Positions 1-6,450 are shown, numbered from the stretch's first letter. The stretch is 22,911 nucleotides of DNA from JAPHTQ01 sp050302275 (GCA_050302275.1 JBNLAT010000045.1:1-22911), one strand, 5' to 3'. Notes: generated by a model not told the origin, from the sequence alone. A program made the numbers and translations.

Positions 1-1
1 A

Positions 2-304
2 CTGGGTATGGATGTGCTGGTAGAGGTACATGATGATATCGAGTTGATGCGTACTTTGCCGTTGGGGCTAACGATGGTGGGGATCAACAATCGCGATTTG
101 CGTAGTTTTGAAACCCATATCGAAAATACGCTGGATCTGTTGGGCGATATTCCCGATGGACGAATTGTTGTGACTGAGAGTGGTATTCATACCCAGCAGG
201 ATGTGGCGCTGATGCGCGCCCATGGTGTTAACGCCTTCCTGGTCGGAGAAGCATTTATGCGTGCAGCGGAGCCGGGTGAAAAACTGGCGGAGTTGTTTGC
301 GTAG
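2..304 (+). CDS. trpC: Indole-3-glycerol phosphate synthase, C-terminal part (cut by window start)
   Basis: This is the last 100 residues of TrpC, the TIM-barrel enzyme that closes the indole ring in tryptophan biosynthesis by decarboxylating carboxyphenylamino-deoxyribulose phosphate. The reading frame is open from base 2, so the first visible ATG at 8 is internal. The visible part carries the late-barrel motifs of the family: VGINNRDL (the NNRDL segment), VTESGIH, which binds substrate phosphate, and VGEAFMR near the end. The gene is the tail of a leftward-cut transcription unit, probably trpD-trpC as in many gammaproteobacteria, but nothing upstream is visible. It converges on crp, with about 55 bases and a small hairpin between them. 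Confidence 0.93.
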   Translation: MGMDVLVEVHDDIELMRTLPLGLTMVGINNRDLRSFETHIENTLDLLGDIPDGRIVVTESGIHTQQDVALMRAHGVNAFLVGEAFMRAAEPGEKLAELFA

Positions 305-322
305 ATTTGTACAGAGTGCTTA

Positions 323-343
323 CAGGGTGGTTCCTTCACCCTG
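323..343 (+). terminator. Hairpin after trpC, possible terminator
   Basis: A perfect 7-bp stem, CAGGGTG at 323-329 and CACCCTG at 337-343, encloses a 7-base loop just after the trpC stop. The downstream run (TTTAGATTTCTTT) is T-rich but interrupted, so termination on the plus strand is plausible and probably inefficient. On the minus strand no U-run follows the hairpin, so it is not a convincing crp terminator. Confidence 0.45.
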
Positions 344-359
344 CTGCGTTTAGATTTCT

Positions 360-992
360 TTAGCGGGTGCCGAAGACGACGATGGTCTTGCCCTTGGCGC
401 TGATCAGATCCTGCTCTTCCAGTGCCTTGAGAACCCGTCCAGCCATTTCACGGGAACAGCCGACGATGCGCCCCAGTTCCTGGCGGGTGATTTTGATCTG
501 CATACCGTCCGGGTGGGTGATCGCGTCGGGACTTTTTGCCAGATCCAGCAGGGTGCGGGCGATACGACCGGTAACGTCGAGGAAGGCCAGATCGCTCACC
601 TTGCGGCTGGTCTTGCGCAGACGCATCGCCATCTGGGTTGAGAGGTGGAACAGGATCTCAGGATCTTTCTCAGCCAGCTGACGGAAGCGGGCGTAACTGA
701 TCTCCGCGACCTCGCACTCGGTGCGGGCGCGTACCCAGGCACTACGGCCCTGAGTGTCATCGAACAGGCCCATCTCGCCGAAGAAATCACCGTTGTTGAG
801 ATAGGCGAGAACGATTTCATGGCCGTCGTCATCTTCGATGAGAACGGTGACGGAGCCTTTGATGATGTAATAGAGAACGTCGGGTTTGTCGCCGGCGCAA
901 ATGATCGTGCTCTTTGGCGGATAGCGGCGACGGTGGCAGTGTTCAAGAAAGCGTTCCACCGCCGGGCTTAGGGTTCTTGGTACCAGAGCCAT
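360..992 (-). CDS. crp: cAMP receptor protein (CRP/Vfr-type global regulator)
   Basis: A 210-residue cyclic-AMP-dependent transcription factor, the same length as E. coli CRP and very similar along its whole length. The cyclic nucleotide-binding beta-roll covers about residues 20-115, with the phosphate-binding cassette FGEMGLF (71-77) and R83-S84. T128-S129 in the long dimerisation helix correspond to the adenine contacts. The C-terminal helix-turn-helix has the recognition helix GCSREMAGRVLKAL (178-191), keeping R181, E182 and R186, which read TGTGA half sites in E. coli. The protein has only C19, C32, C93 and C179, not the N-terminal cysteine cluster of FNR, so it is a CRP and not an oxygen sensor. 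It is divergent from the OsmC-family gene at 1112, the same arrangement as crp/yhfA in E. coli. The start is the ATG whose complement is at 990-992, preceded by AAGGAA. Confidence 0.96.
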   Translation of the reverse strand: MALVPRTLSPAVERFLEHCHRRRYPPKSTIICAGDKPDVLYYIIKGSVTVLIEDDDGHEIVLAYLNNGDFFGEMGLFDDTQGRSAWVRARTECEVAEISYARFRQLAEKDPEILFHLSTQMAMRLRKTSRKVSDLAFLDVTGRIARTLLDLAKSPDAITHPDGMQIKITRQELGRIVGCSREMAGRVLKALEEQDLISAKGKTIVVFGTR

Positions 993-993
993 A

Positions 994-1027
994 ATGCCGA
1001 TTCCTTTTCTTTATAGAATTTCGGCAT
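994..1027 (-). promoter_or_regulatory. Inverted repeat enclosing the crp ribosome-binding site
   Basis: ATGCCGA (994-1000) and TCGGCAT (1021-1027) form a perfect 7-bp inverted repeat. On the minus strand the intervening 20 bases contain the purine-rich AAAGAAAAGGAA that serves as the crp Shine-Dalgarno, and one arm ends two bases before the crp ATG. It could fold as an mRNA hairpin presenting the SD in its loop, or act as a DNA operator. Only the repeat is observed; its function is inferred. Confidence 0.4.
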
Positions 1028-1028
1028 A

Positions 1029-1057
1029 GATATACCAGTCATAAGGCGCTTAAGCAA
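1029..1057 (-). promoter_or_regulatory. Possible sigma70 promoter for crp
   Basis: Read on the minus strand, TTGCTT (complement at 1052-1057) and TATATC (complement at 1029-1034) are separated by exactly 17 bases. Each is a partial match to the sigma70 consensus. The predicted start would fall near 1022, giving a very short leader before crp. The element is weak and no activator site was identified next to it. Confidence 0.3.
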
Positions 1058-1111
1058 GCAAGATCAACGACTTTGGCGCATAAGTTGGCAACAAGTCTGA
1101 GGATATTGTGA

Positions 1112-1531
1112 ATGAAGACACGTATTAAATGGGTCGAGAACGCGACCTTTCTCGCCGAGTCTGGAAGCGGTCACGCGGTGATTATGGACGGCCCACCTGA
1201 GTCGGGTGGACGTAATTTGGGGCCGCGACCGATGGAGATGATGCTGATCGGCATGGGCGGATGTACTACCTTTGATGTGGTGCATATCCTGAAAAAGTCG
1301 CGTGAGCCGGTGACTGACTGTGAGGCGGAATTGAGCGCCGAACGGGCGGACAGCGAGCCCAAGGTGTTTACCCGAATTCACGTCCACTTCATCGTCAGGG
1401 GCAGGGGGCTTAAGGAGGCCAAGGTGCGTAAGGCGGTCGAGTTGTCTGCCGAGAAGTACTGTTCAGCCTCGATTATGCTCGGCCAGGCGGGTGTTGAGAT
1501 TAGTCATGACTTTGAAATCGTTGAAGAATAG
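1112..1531 (+). CDS. yhfA: OsmC-family protein (YhfA-like)
   Basis: A 139-residue OsmC/Ohr-fold protein. Family members use two cysteines to reduce organic hydroperoxides. The two expected cysteines are present: C51 in the GMGGCTTFD helix start and C117 in EKYCSAS. Sequence style and position opposite crp match E. coli YhfA rather than Ohr or classical OsmC. YhfA-type proteins have no firmly established physiological substrate, so peroxidase activity is family inference. The ATG at 1112 has GAGG at 1099-1102 with a 9-base gap. The 102 bases between its stop and speD hold no recognisable terminator. Confidence 0.88.
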   Translation: MKTRIKWVENATFLAESGSGHAVIMDGPPESGGRNLGPRPMEMMLIGMGGCTTFDVVHILKKSREPVTDCEAELSAERADSEPKVFTRIHVHFIVRGRGLKEAKVRKAVELSAEKYCSASIMLGQAGVEISHDFEIVEE

Positions 1532-1633
1532 TCTACGAAAGTGATTTTTCATCGCCCTTTTGCCGGGAAATGTGGATAATGCGCGCATTGTGGATATGGG
1601 CCTGTTGCCCCCGGATTTTGGAGAGATGATTTA

Positions 1634-2431
1634 GTGGTGCAATCGAAGAAACTGAAGCTGCATGGTTTTAACAATCTGACCAAGACGCTGAGCTTCAATA
1701 TCTATGATATCTGCTACACGCAGACCGATAGCCAACAACAGGACTACATCGCTTATATCGATGAAGAGTACAACGCTGAGCGCCTGACCAATATTCTCAC
1801 CGACGTTGCCGATATTATCGGCGCCAATGTCCTGAATATTGCCCGCGAGGATTACGAGCCGCAGGGGGCCAGTGTCACCATCCTTATTTCCGAGGAACCG
1901 GTGATGGCCGAGCAGCTCTACACCGATACCGAGGCGCCCGGTCCACTGCCCGAGGCGGTGGTCGGTCATCTGGATAAGAGTCACCTGACTGTACACACCT
2001 ATCCCGAAGTTCATCCGCAGACGGGTATTGCCACCTTCCGTGTCGATATCGATGTCTCTACCTGTGGTCGTATCTCGCCACTGAAAGCGTTGAACTATCT
2101 AATCCACAGCTTCGAGTCGGATATCGTGACCATGGACTACCGGGTGCGCGGTTTTACCCGTGATGTGCGTGGCAAAAAGCATTTCATCGACCACAAGATC
2201 AATTCTATCCAGAACTTTATCGCCAAGGACACCAAGCAGCGTTACGAGATGATCGACGTTAACGTCTATCAGGAGAACATCTTCCATACCAAGATGATGC
2301 TTAAGGATCTTGATCTTGATACCTATCTGTTTGGCAGTGGTGTCGATGAGCTGGGCGCCACGGAAGCGAAGAAGATTCGTCGTCTGGTAGAACGCGAAAT
2401 CAGGGAAATTTTCTACGGCCGAAATATTTAA
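1634..2431 (+). CDS. speD: S-adenosylmethionine decarboxylase proenzyme, E. coli (class 1A) type
   Basis: A 265-residue SpeD proenzyme, matching the roughly 264 residues of the E. coli type and not the short 120-140-residue class 1B form. It decarboxylates AdoMet to give the aminopropyl donor for spermidine synthesis. Self-cleavage is expected at K115-S116 in DKSHLTVHTYPE, converting S116 to the pyruvoyl group and yielding beta (1-115) and alpha (116-265) chains. The RGFTRDVRGKKHFIDHKINSIQNF region is typical of this class and is contained in residues about 171-196. Translation probably starts at GTG 1634, with GGAGAG at 1620-1625 and an 8-base gap. A second GTG follows immediately at 1637. 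No speE is present in the window. Confidence 0.95.
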   Translation: MVQSKKLKLHGFNNLTKTLSFNIYDICYTQTDSQQQDYIAYIDEEYNAERLTNILTDVADIIGANVLNIAREDYEPQGASVTILISEEPVMAEQLYTDTEAPGPLPEAVVGHLDKSHLTVHTYPEVHPQTGIATFRVDIDVSTCGRISPLKALNYLIHSFESDIVTMDYRVRGFTRDVRGKKHFIDHKINSIQNFIAKDTKQRYEMIDVNVYQENIFHTKMMLKDLDLDTYLFGSGVDELGATEAKKIRRLVEREIREIFYGRNI

Positions 2432-2450
2432 GCGCCGTAGTTGGCAGAAT

Positions 2451-2479
2451 AAAAAAACGGGGCCATCGGCCCCGTTTTT
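2451..2479. terminator. Bidirectional intrinsic terminator between speD and coq7
   Basis: CGGGGCC (2458-2464) pairs perfectly with GGCCCCG (2468-2474) around a 3-base ATC loop. A-run 2451-2457 and T-run 2475-2479 flank it, so it works as an intrinsic terminator read from either strand. It sits 20 bases after the speD stop and 18 bases beyond the coq7 stop, serving both convergent genes. Confidence 0.93.
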
Positions 2480-2497
2480 ATTTGTGTGTAATAAATC

Positions 2498-3136
2498 TCA
2501 AATCCAGTAGGCGGTTTTTGTCATCACCTTGGAAACCGTTTTCATCACCAGTTTGATTGGTGCCGGAAATGGGGCACCGCCAGCGGCCTGGGCCATATCG
2601 GCGTGGCGTGCTTCGTCATCGTGCATCTGTTGCAGGATGGCGTGGGTCTTTTGATCATCAGGTGAGAGCTGCGCCATGTGTGAATCGAGGTGGCGGCAAA
2701 CCTGATGTTCGGTTTCGACGACGAAGCCGAGGCTCCACTTGTCGCCGATTTTTCCCGCCAATGCACCGATGGCCACCGAGCCGACATACCAGAATGGGTT
2801 GAGGTAACTGACATGGGTGCCGAGTTCCTTGGCACGGCGTTCGCACCACTCCAGATGATCATTTTCCTCCAGCGCAGCGCGTTCCATCTTTTCTCTCACT
2901 TCCGGCAGCTTGGCGGTCAGTGCCTGACCTTGATAGAGCCCCTGGGCGGAGACTTCCCCTGCATGGTTAATGCGCATCAGTCGCCCGGCCAGCTCCCGCT
3001 CCTCATCGGAAAGCGGTGCTTCGGCAATACCCTCTGCCGGGTTAGGGCGCTCGGTGAGGATCGGTTTGCCCGCCACGGTACGCAGCGCGGTGTCGAGGTT
3101 GATGAACAGTTTGTCGAGGGGCGAGTAGTGGCGCAT
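2498..3136 (-). CDS. coq7: Coq7-type di-iron 3-demethoxyubiquinol 3-hydroxylase
   Basis: A 212-residue member of the Coq7 carboxylate-bridged di-iron family, which hydroxylates C6 of the ubiquinone ring in place of the flavoprotein UbiF of E. coli. Expected metal ligands are visible: E61 in NHAGE, E91 and H94 in LEENDHL, E143 in ETEHQV, and E175 and H178 in DDEARHA. The four-helix ferritin-like fold is expected to sit on the inner face of the membrane. The frame is open 12 codons further upstream to 3172, but the ATG at 3136 is preferred. It has GAGGAAA upstream with an 8-base gap and gives the usual N-terminus MRHYSPLDK. It lies 56 bases after glcF on the same strand, so the two may be co-transcribed. 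Confidence 0.94.
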   Translation of the reverse strand: MRHYSPLDKLFINLDTALRTVAGKPILTERPNPAEGIAEAPLSDEERELAGRLMRINHAGEVSAQGLYQGQALTAKLPEVREKMERAALEENDHLEWCERRAKELGTHVSYLNPFWYVGSVAIGALAGKIGDKWSLGFVVETEHQVCRHLDSHMAQLSPDDQKTHAILQQMHDDEARHADMAQAAGGAPFPAPIKLVMKTVSKVMTKTAYWI

Positions 3137-3192
3137 GGTCGGATTTCCTCTGTTGTGGCGTAAGTTTACCACGAAGGAGAGAGATGGCTATT

Positions 3193-4404
3193 TCACAGGC
3201 TCTGCGCCAGCAGCAATACCGGGTGAAGGATTTCGACCTTCATCCCCTGCTGTTCCATGCCGTTGGCGATATGAAGGGCACAGCCGAGATTGTTACTCAC
3301 TAGCAGTTCGACATCTGCCTCGCGCAGTGCATCCAGTTTCTGTTCGCGCAGGCGCGCAGCTAGCTCAGGTTGGGTCAGCATGTAACTGCCGGCGGCACCG
3401 CAGCACTGGTCATTACCCGGCAACGATTGTATTTCCAGTTGTGGAATCTTTTGCAGGAGTTGTTGTGCCACATCGGGTTTGCGGATCACATTGCGCTGGG
3501 TGCAGGGCAGATGAAGCGCAACTCGCCGGGGTTGTGGTTTTAGTGGCAGGTCATTTTCGGGCCACTGTTCTGACAGGAAGTCGCAGATTTCACGCAGCGG
3601 TGCTGGTAATGCGTTGTCGAATACCTCGGCATACTCGAACAGTTGTGCGGCACAACCGCTGGCGGTACTGACGATGGCATCGAGTTTCATTGCGGAGAAG
3701 GCGCGCCGATTCTGTTCGGCCAGCTGCGCGGCTTTGTCATGTTCACCGCTGTGCTGGTGCAGCGAGCCGCAGCAACCCTGCTGTGCGGGGACATGGACAC
3801 TGAAGCCGATACGGTTGAGTAGTCGGATCGTCGCCAGATGGAGTTCGCCTTCCATCAGACTGCCGATGCAGCCGACAAACAGACCTACGTCGCCGCGCGC
3901 CTTTCCCTCGGCAGGATAGAAACTCTGTAGTTCGATACGCTCAGGCAGTTTGGGCAGCAGGCCTTCCAGCGCTTCCATATCGAGTCCCTTGAGAACGCCG
4001 CTCTTGCGTGCCAGCCACTGCAGGCCGCTGCGTTGATAGGCGCGCAGTGCCGTCGCGCCAGTCTGCAATTTATCCAGGTCGGCGACATTCTCCAGCATCA
4101 GTCGCAGTCGAGTCGGTTTTTCTGCCTTCAGCCGATCACGGGTGGTGTTGATCAGTTTGCCGTATTCCACCTTCGACGGGCACATCCGTTCACAGGCACG
4201 ACAGACCAGACAGCGATCCAGATGTTGCAACAGGGAAGATGACGGCGGCAGTTGCTGCCGCGCTACGGCCTGCATCAGGGCGATACGGCCACGTGGCGAA
4301 TCGGCCTCACTGCGCAATAGACGATAGGTGGGGCAGTGCGGCAGGCAGAGGCCGCACATTACACAGCGGTCGGCCAGTTGCAGAATGGGATCGATTTCGG
4401 ACAA
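3193..4404 (-). CDS. glcF: Glycolate oxidase iron-sulfur subunit-like protein (GlcF family)
   Basis: A 403-residue protein close to E. coli GlcF in length (407). The N-terminus has two [4Fe-4S] motifs: C14-x2-C17-x2-C20-x3-C24 and C65-x2-C68-x2-C71-x3-C75. Two cysteine-rich CCG-type domains follow, visible as QGCCGSLHQHSGE and NDQCCGAAGSYM. In GlcDEF complexes this subunit passes electrons from the FAD subunits to the quinone pool. No glcD or glcE is nearby, so it is an orphan here and its partner is unknown. Related Fe-S subunits of lactate or other hydroxyacid dehydrogenases look similar. The start is TTG at 4404: an in-frame stop lies at 4444-4446 and no ATG occurs before residue 16. No clear Shine-Dalgarno precedes it, so the start is the weakest part of this call. 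Confidence 0.86.
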   Translation of the reverse strand: MSEIDPILQLADRCVMCGLCLPHCPTYRLLRSEADSPRGRIALMQAVARQQLPPSSSLLQHLDRCLVCRACERMCPSKVEYGKLINTTRDRLKAEKPTRLRLMLENVADLDKLQTGATALRAYQRSGLQWLARKSGVLKGLDMEALEGLLPKLPERIELQSFYPAEGKARGDVGLFVGCIGSLMEGELHLATIRLLNRIGFSVHVPAQQGCCGSLHQHSGEHDKAAQLAEQNRRAFSAMKLDAIVSTASGCAAQLFEYAEVFDNALPAPLREICDFLSEQWPENDLPLKPQPRRVALHLPCTQRNVIRKPDVAQQLLQKIPQLEIQSLPGNDQCCGAAGSYMLTQPELAARLREQKLDALREADVELLVSNNLGCALHIANGMEQQGMKVEILHPVLLLAQSL

Positions 4405-4443
4405 GGGTCGGTTTGGTCTGGTAGCGGTACGGGGTACGGTTGA

Positions 4444-4461
4444 CTAGAATGTCGATTCTAG
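4444..4461. repeat. Perfect inverted repeat between divergent glcF and ferredoxin genes
   Basis: CTAGAAT (4444-4450) and ATTCTAG (4455-4461) are perfect reverse complements separated by GTCG. The element lies midway between the divergent TTG start of glcF and the ATG start of the ferredoxin gene. Both arms contain TAGAAT, a one-mismatch -10 hexamer reading outward on each strand, but no good -35 accompanies either. A dyad operator controlling one or both genes is the simplest reading. This is inference from position and symmetry. Confidence 0.45.
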
Positions 4462-4493
4462 CGGAAACGCCGCTGCCACATAACACCCAGACG

Positions 4494-4802
4494 ATGTCCT
4501 TCTACCGTTATCATGTCTTTTTCTGCACCAATCAGCGCGAGGATGGTGGCAAGTGCTGTCAGAATTTCAACGCCAGCGAGATGCGCGACTACGCCAAGAA
4601 GCGTTGTAAGAAACTGGGGATACACGAACCTGGGAATGTGCGTATCAACAATGCCGGTTGCCTGAATCGCTGCGAAGAGGGACCGGTGATTGTGGTCTAC
4701 CCGGGAGAGACCTGGTACACCTATGTCGACCGTGAGGATATCGACGAGATCATCGACAGCCATCTGGTCAACGGTCAGGTGGTGGAGCGGTTGAAGATTT
4801 AA
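4494..4802 (+). CDS. Thioredoxin-fold [2Fe-2S] ferredoxin (Shethna-type)
   Basis: A 102-residue small ferredoxin with a thioredoxin-like fold. Candidate cluster ligands are C11 in FFCTNQ, C21 or C22 in GKCCQN, and the C56-x3-C60 pair in NAGCLNRCEEGP. The C-terminal half (PVIVVYPGETWYTYVD, then DIDEIIDSHL) is typical of free-standing proteobacterial members, which are presumed electron carriers of unknown partner. The open frame begins upstream at 4440, with an ATG at 4449. The ATG at 4494 is chosen because it gives the conserved N-terminus MSFYRYHVFFC. No strong Shine-Dalgarno supports either start. The gene is divergent from glcF and ends 7 bases before the stop of the convergent EVE-domain gene. 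Confidence 0.88.
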   Translation: MSFYRYHVFFCTNQREDGGKCCQNFNASEMRDYAKKRCKKLGIHEPGNVRINNAGCLNRCEEGPVIVVYPGETWYTYVDREDIDEIIDSHLVNGQVVERLKI

Positions 4803-4809
4803 ACTCGGG

Positions 4810-5271
4810 TTATTCCAGTTCCAGAATGTAATCCCACGCCTCTTCGCTGACCGGCATCACCGACAATCGATTGCCGCGCATGAGCAGCGGAAAATCCGGT
4901 AGCTCCAGCACATGTTCCTTCAGCTCCTTGAGCGAAATGTTGCGCTTAAGTCTGCGCACGAATTTCACGTCGACCATATACCAGCGTGGATTGTCCGGGG
5001 TGCTGGTAGGATCGTAATACTTGCTCTTCGGATCGAGGGCGGTGTGATCGGGATAGCCTTCACGCACTACTTCGGCGATACCGACGATGCCCGGTTCGTC
5101 GGTGTTGGAGTGGTAGAAAAAGACCCGGTCGCCCTTTTTCATCTGGTCGCGCATGAAGTTTCGTGCCTGATAGTTTCGCACCCCATCCCAGTGCTCGGTT
5201 TTTTTCGGCATTTTTTCCAAGTGGTCGATGCCGAAGACATCAGGTTCCGATTTCATTAGCCAGTACGCCAT
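4810..5271 (-). CDS. EVE domain-containing protein
   Basis: A 153-residue protein made almost entirely of one EVE (PUA-like) domain. This fold binds modified bases in nucleic acids; the YTH domains are related. Diagnostic segments are YWLMKSEPDVFGIDHL at the N-terminus, WDGVRNYQARNFMRDQMKKG, VFFYHSN, GIVGIAEVVREGYPD, and the C-terminal LPLLMRGNRLSVMPVS-like segment, here with DFPLLMRGNRLSVMPV. The cellular target of the stand-alone bacterial protein is not established. The ATG at 5271 has AAGGT about 6 bases upstream on its strand. An FNR-like box lies 15-28 bases upstream of the start, although it is better placed to control the gene on the other side. Confidence 0.92.
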   Translation of the reverse strand: MAYWLMKSEPDVFGIDHLEKMPKKTEHWDGVRNYQARNFMRDQMKKGDRVFFYHSNTDEPGIVGIAEVVREGYPDHTALDPKSKYYDPTSTPDNPRWYMVDVKFVRRLKRNISLKELKEHVLELPDFPLLMRGNRLSVMPVSEEAWDYILELE

Positions 5272-5285
5272 AACATTACCTTTAT

Positions 5286-5299
5286 GTGATACAGATCAA
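5286..5299 (+). promoter_or_regulatory. FNR/ANR-type box (also resembles a CRP site)
   Basis: GTGAT-ACAG-ATCAA matches the FNR consensus TTGAT-N4-ATCAA at nine of ten positions. Extended to TGTGATACAGATCAAG (5285-5300), it also resembles a CRP site, with an intact TGTGA half and a degraded second half. Its centre, at about 5292.5, lies close to 42 bases before the start predicted from the -10 element at 5323-5328. That is the class II activator position. A CRP is encoded in this window; no FNR gene is. Confidence 0.6.
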
Positions 5300-5322
5300 G
5301 GAATTCCCACAGTCATTGTGTG

Positions 5323-5328
5323 TAGATT
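5323..5328 (+). promoter_or_regulatory. Candidate -10 element of an FNR-dependent promoter
   Basis: TAGATT lies 23 bases downstream of the FNR-like box; GATTAT at 5325-5330 is an overlapping alternative. There is no good -35 hexamer, as expected for a class II activated promoter where the activator covers that region. Transcription would begin near 5335 and give a leader of roughly 90 bases before the 42-residue ORF. Confidence 0.45.
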
Positions 5329-5423
5329 ATCGTTCGCCTGAATCCGTCTTTGTTTGTCTTCTGCAGGTGAACGTATGGCTCCCCCGGGGTCTTGTTTCAA
5401 GGGGGGTTGGGAGGATCGAGAAA

Positions 5424-5552
5424 ATGAGTAAAAAGCCTGACATTATTGTGACGCTGGCGGTCCTGATCGGTTTGGGGGTTTTGATTACCGAATTGACTTC
5501 TAACAGCATGGCAGCGCAGGAACGTCCCGCACAGGTGCAAAGCCGCTACTAA
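5424..5552 (+). CDS. 42-residue single-span membrane protein of unknown function
   Basis: A short protein that I do not recognise. After a basic MSKKPD start, residues 7-22 (IIVTLAVLIGLGVLIT) form one hydrophobic segment long enough to cross the membrane. A polar tail of about 20 residues with no cysteine or recognisable motif follows. The basic N-terminus predicts a cytoplasmic N-terminus by the positive-inside rule. The start is supported by GGGAGG at 5409-5414 with a 9-base gap; the frame is open back to 5286, but that extension looks non-coding. It stands alone behind an FNR-like promoter and is closed by an intrinsic terminator, which argues that it is a real gene. Small single-span proteins often serve as accessory subunits of membrane complexes, but no partner can be named. 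Confidence 0.72.
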   Translation: MSKKPDIIVTLAVLIGLGVLITELTSNSMAAQERPAQVQSRY

Positions 5553-5569
5553 CGTTTTGGCCTGTGACG

Positions 5570-5597
5570 AAAAAGCCCGCCTCTGGCGGGTTTTTTT
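5570..5597. terminator. Bidirectional intrinsic terminator between the 42-residue ORF and fau
   Basis: CCCGCC (5576-5581) pairs with GGCGGG (5585-5590) around a TCT loop. Seven T bases (5591-5597) follow on plus. Five A bases (5570-5574) precede it, giving a T-run on minus. It closes the small membrane-protein transcript on plus and the zapB-like/zapA/6S/fau transcript on minus. Confidence 0.92.
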
Positions 5598-5636
5598 GTG
5601 CCCAAAATTTACTCAACTCTTTAGTGCCGTGTTTCG

Positions 5637-6227
5637 TCAGCGAAACACGACTCCTTTTTCAGTGGCGATACCTTCCAGCGGCACATCCCAGGGTTGGTGC
5701 GGTAATTCATTCACCTGCTGAAAAGCATATGCTGCACCGAGCAGGCGCGGTTTGCGCCAACGGGTTCGATGGGCAAGGTAGGCGAGGGTGCGATCGTAGA
5801 AGCCGCCTCCCATACCGAGCCGGTTGCCTTGTTCATCGAAGGCCACCAGGGGCGCGATGATTAGATCCAGACTGCGCACGTTGCGCATCTCACGCCAGTT
5901 GCAGGCAGGTTCCGGGATACCAAAGCGATTTAATACCAATTCAGAATCATGCGTAAACGGTGCGAACCAGAGACGGTTGTGATAGAGCGGACTGAGGGTT
6001 GGCAGGTAACAACGTTTGCCCATTTGCCAGGCGCGTTGAATGAGCGGTGTTAGATCGATTTCACCGTCGTTCGGCAGATAGAAAGCGATGTGCTGGCTGT
6101 GCAGGAATAGTGGCAGGCAGGCTAGCTGTCGTTCCAGCGAGACGGCAGCGCGGTGACGCTGTTTGGCACTCAGACTGCGGCGTTGATGGCGCATCTGGCG
6201 GCGGAGATCGGTGCGGTTCGCTTCCAA
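5637..6227 (-). CDS. fau: 5-formyltetrahydrofolate cyclo-ligase
   Basis: A 196-residue homologue of E. coli YgfA (Fau), the ATP-dependent enzyme that returns 5-formyl-THF to 5,10-methenyl-THF. The signature RLGMGGGFYDRTL lies at about residues 136-148, preceded by APLVAFDEQGN. N-terminal basic residues (RRQMRHQRRSL) correspond to the ATP-binding start of the family. Its position downstream of 6S RNA is the classic gammaproteobacterial arrangement. Folate recycling fits the nearby glycine cleavage genes, because 5-formyl-THF forms as a side product of serine hydroxymethyltransferase and inhibits it. The start is uncertain: TTG at 6227 gives the longest form, while ATG at 6194 (MRHQRR) matches the E. 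coli start. Neither has a good Shine-Dalgarno. Confidence 0.92.
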   Translation of the reverse strand: MEANRTDLRRQMRHQRRSLSAKQRHRAAVSLERQLACLPLFLHSQHIAFYLPNDGEIDLTPLIQRAWQMGKRCYLPTLSPLYHNRLWFAPFTHDSELVLNRFGIPEPACNWREMRNVRSLDLIIAPLVAFDEQGNRLGMGGGFYDRTLAYLAHRTRWRKPRLLGAAYAFQQVNELPHQPWDVPLEGIATEKGVVFR

Positions 6228-6261
6228 AAGAGTAACCGTGCTTTATCGCAGAGAAGAAGAA

Positions 6262-6450
6262 AGGGTACCCCCCACAACTGCCGCCGATGCCTTCGTCCTT
6301 GAACCAACGGTTCAAGTGGGGCCGTCAATCACAGCTTAAGGCTTTCCGGAACCCGGACATGCACACGGCCACGATGTATTCGACCCCGGGGCAGTTATTA
6401 GGCTCAAGAAAATACCCAGCACACAGAGCGAACAGCGCAGGGGATACCAG
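6262..6450 (-). ncRNA. ssrS: 6S RNA
   Basis: The RNA that binds sigma70 RNA polymerase in stationary phase is encoded between zapA and fau, its usual place. On the minus strand the 3' half contains AAAGCCTTAA, then CTTGAACC-GTT-GGTTCAAG, then GGCATCGGCGGCAG. These match conserved blocks of enteric 6S RNA. The ends close by a 9-bp stem: GGTATCCCC (complement 6440-6448) with GGGGGTACC (complement 6264-6272). The enclosed length of about 189 bases agrees with E. coli (184). The exact 5' and 3' ends are estimates. TAGAAT, a -10-like hexamer whose complement is at 6456-6461, overlaps the zapA stop codon and would start transcription near 6450. Confidence 0.9.

Noticed and set aside
360..992. Assignment of the CRP-family gene as FNR or ANR
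   Set aside because: It lacks the N-terminal cysteine cluster for [4Fe-4S] and keeps the cAMP contacts R83, S84, T128 and S129.
2690..3163. 157-codon plus-strand open frame
   Set aside because: It is antisense to coq7, which has all six di-iron ligands on minus.
5286..5423. N-terminal extension of the 42-residue membrane protein by 46 codons
   Set aside because: The extension covers the FNR-like box and the -10 element, has random-looking sequence, and the internal ATG at 5424 has a strong Shine-Dalgarno.
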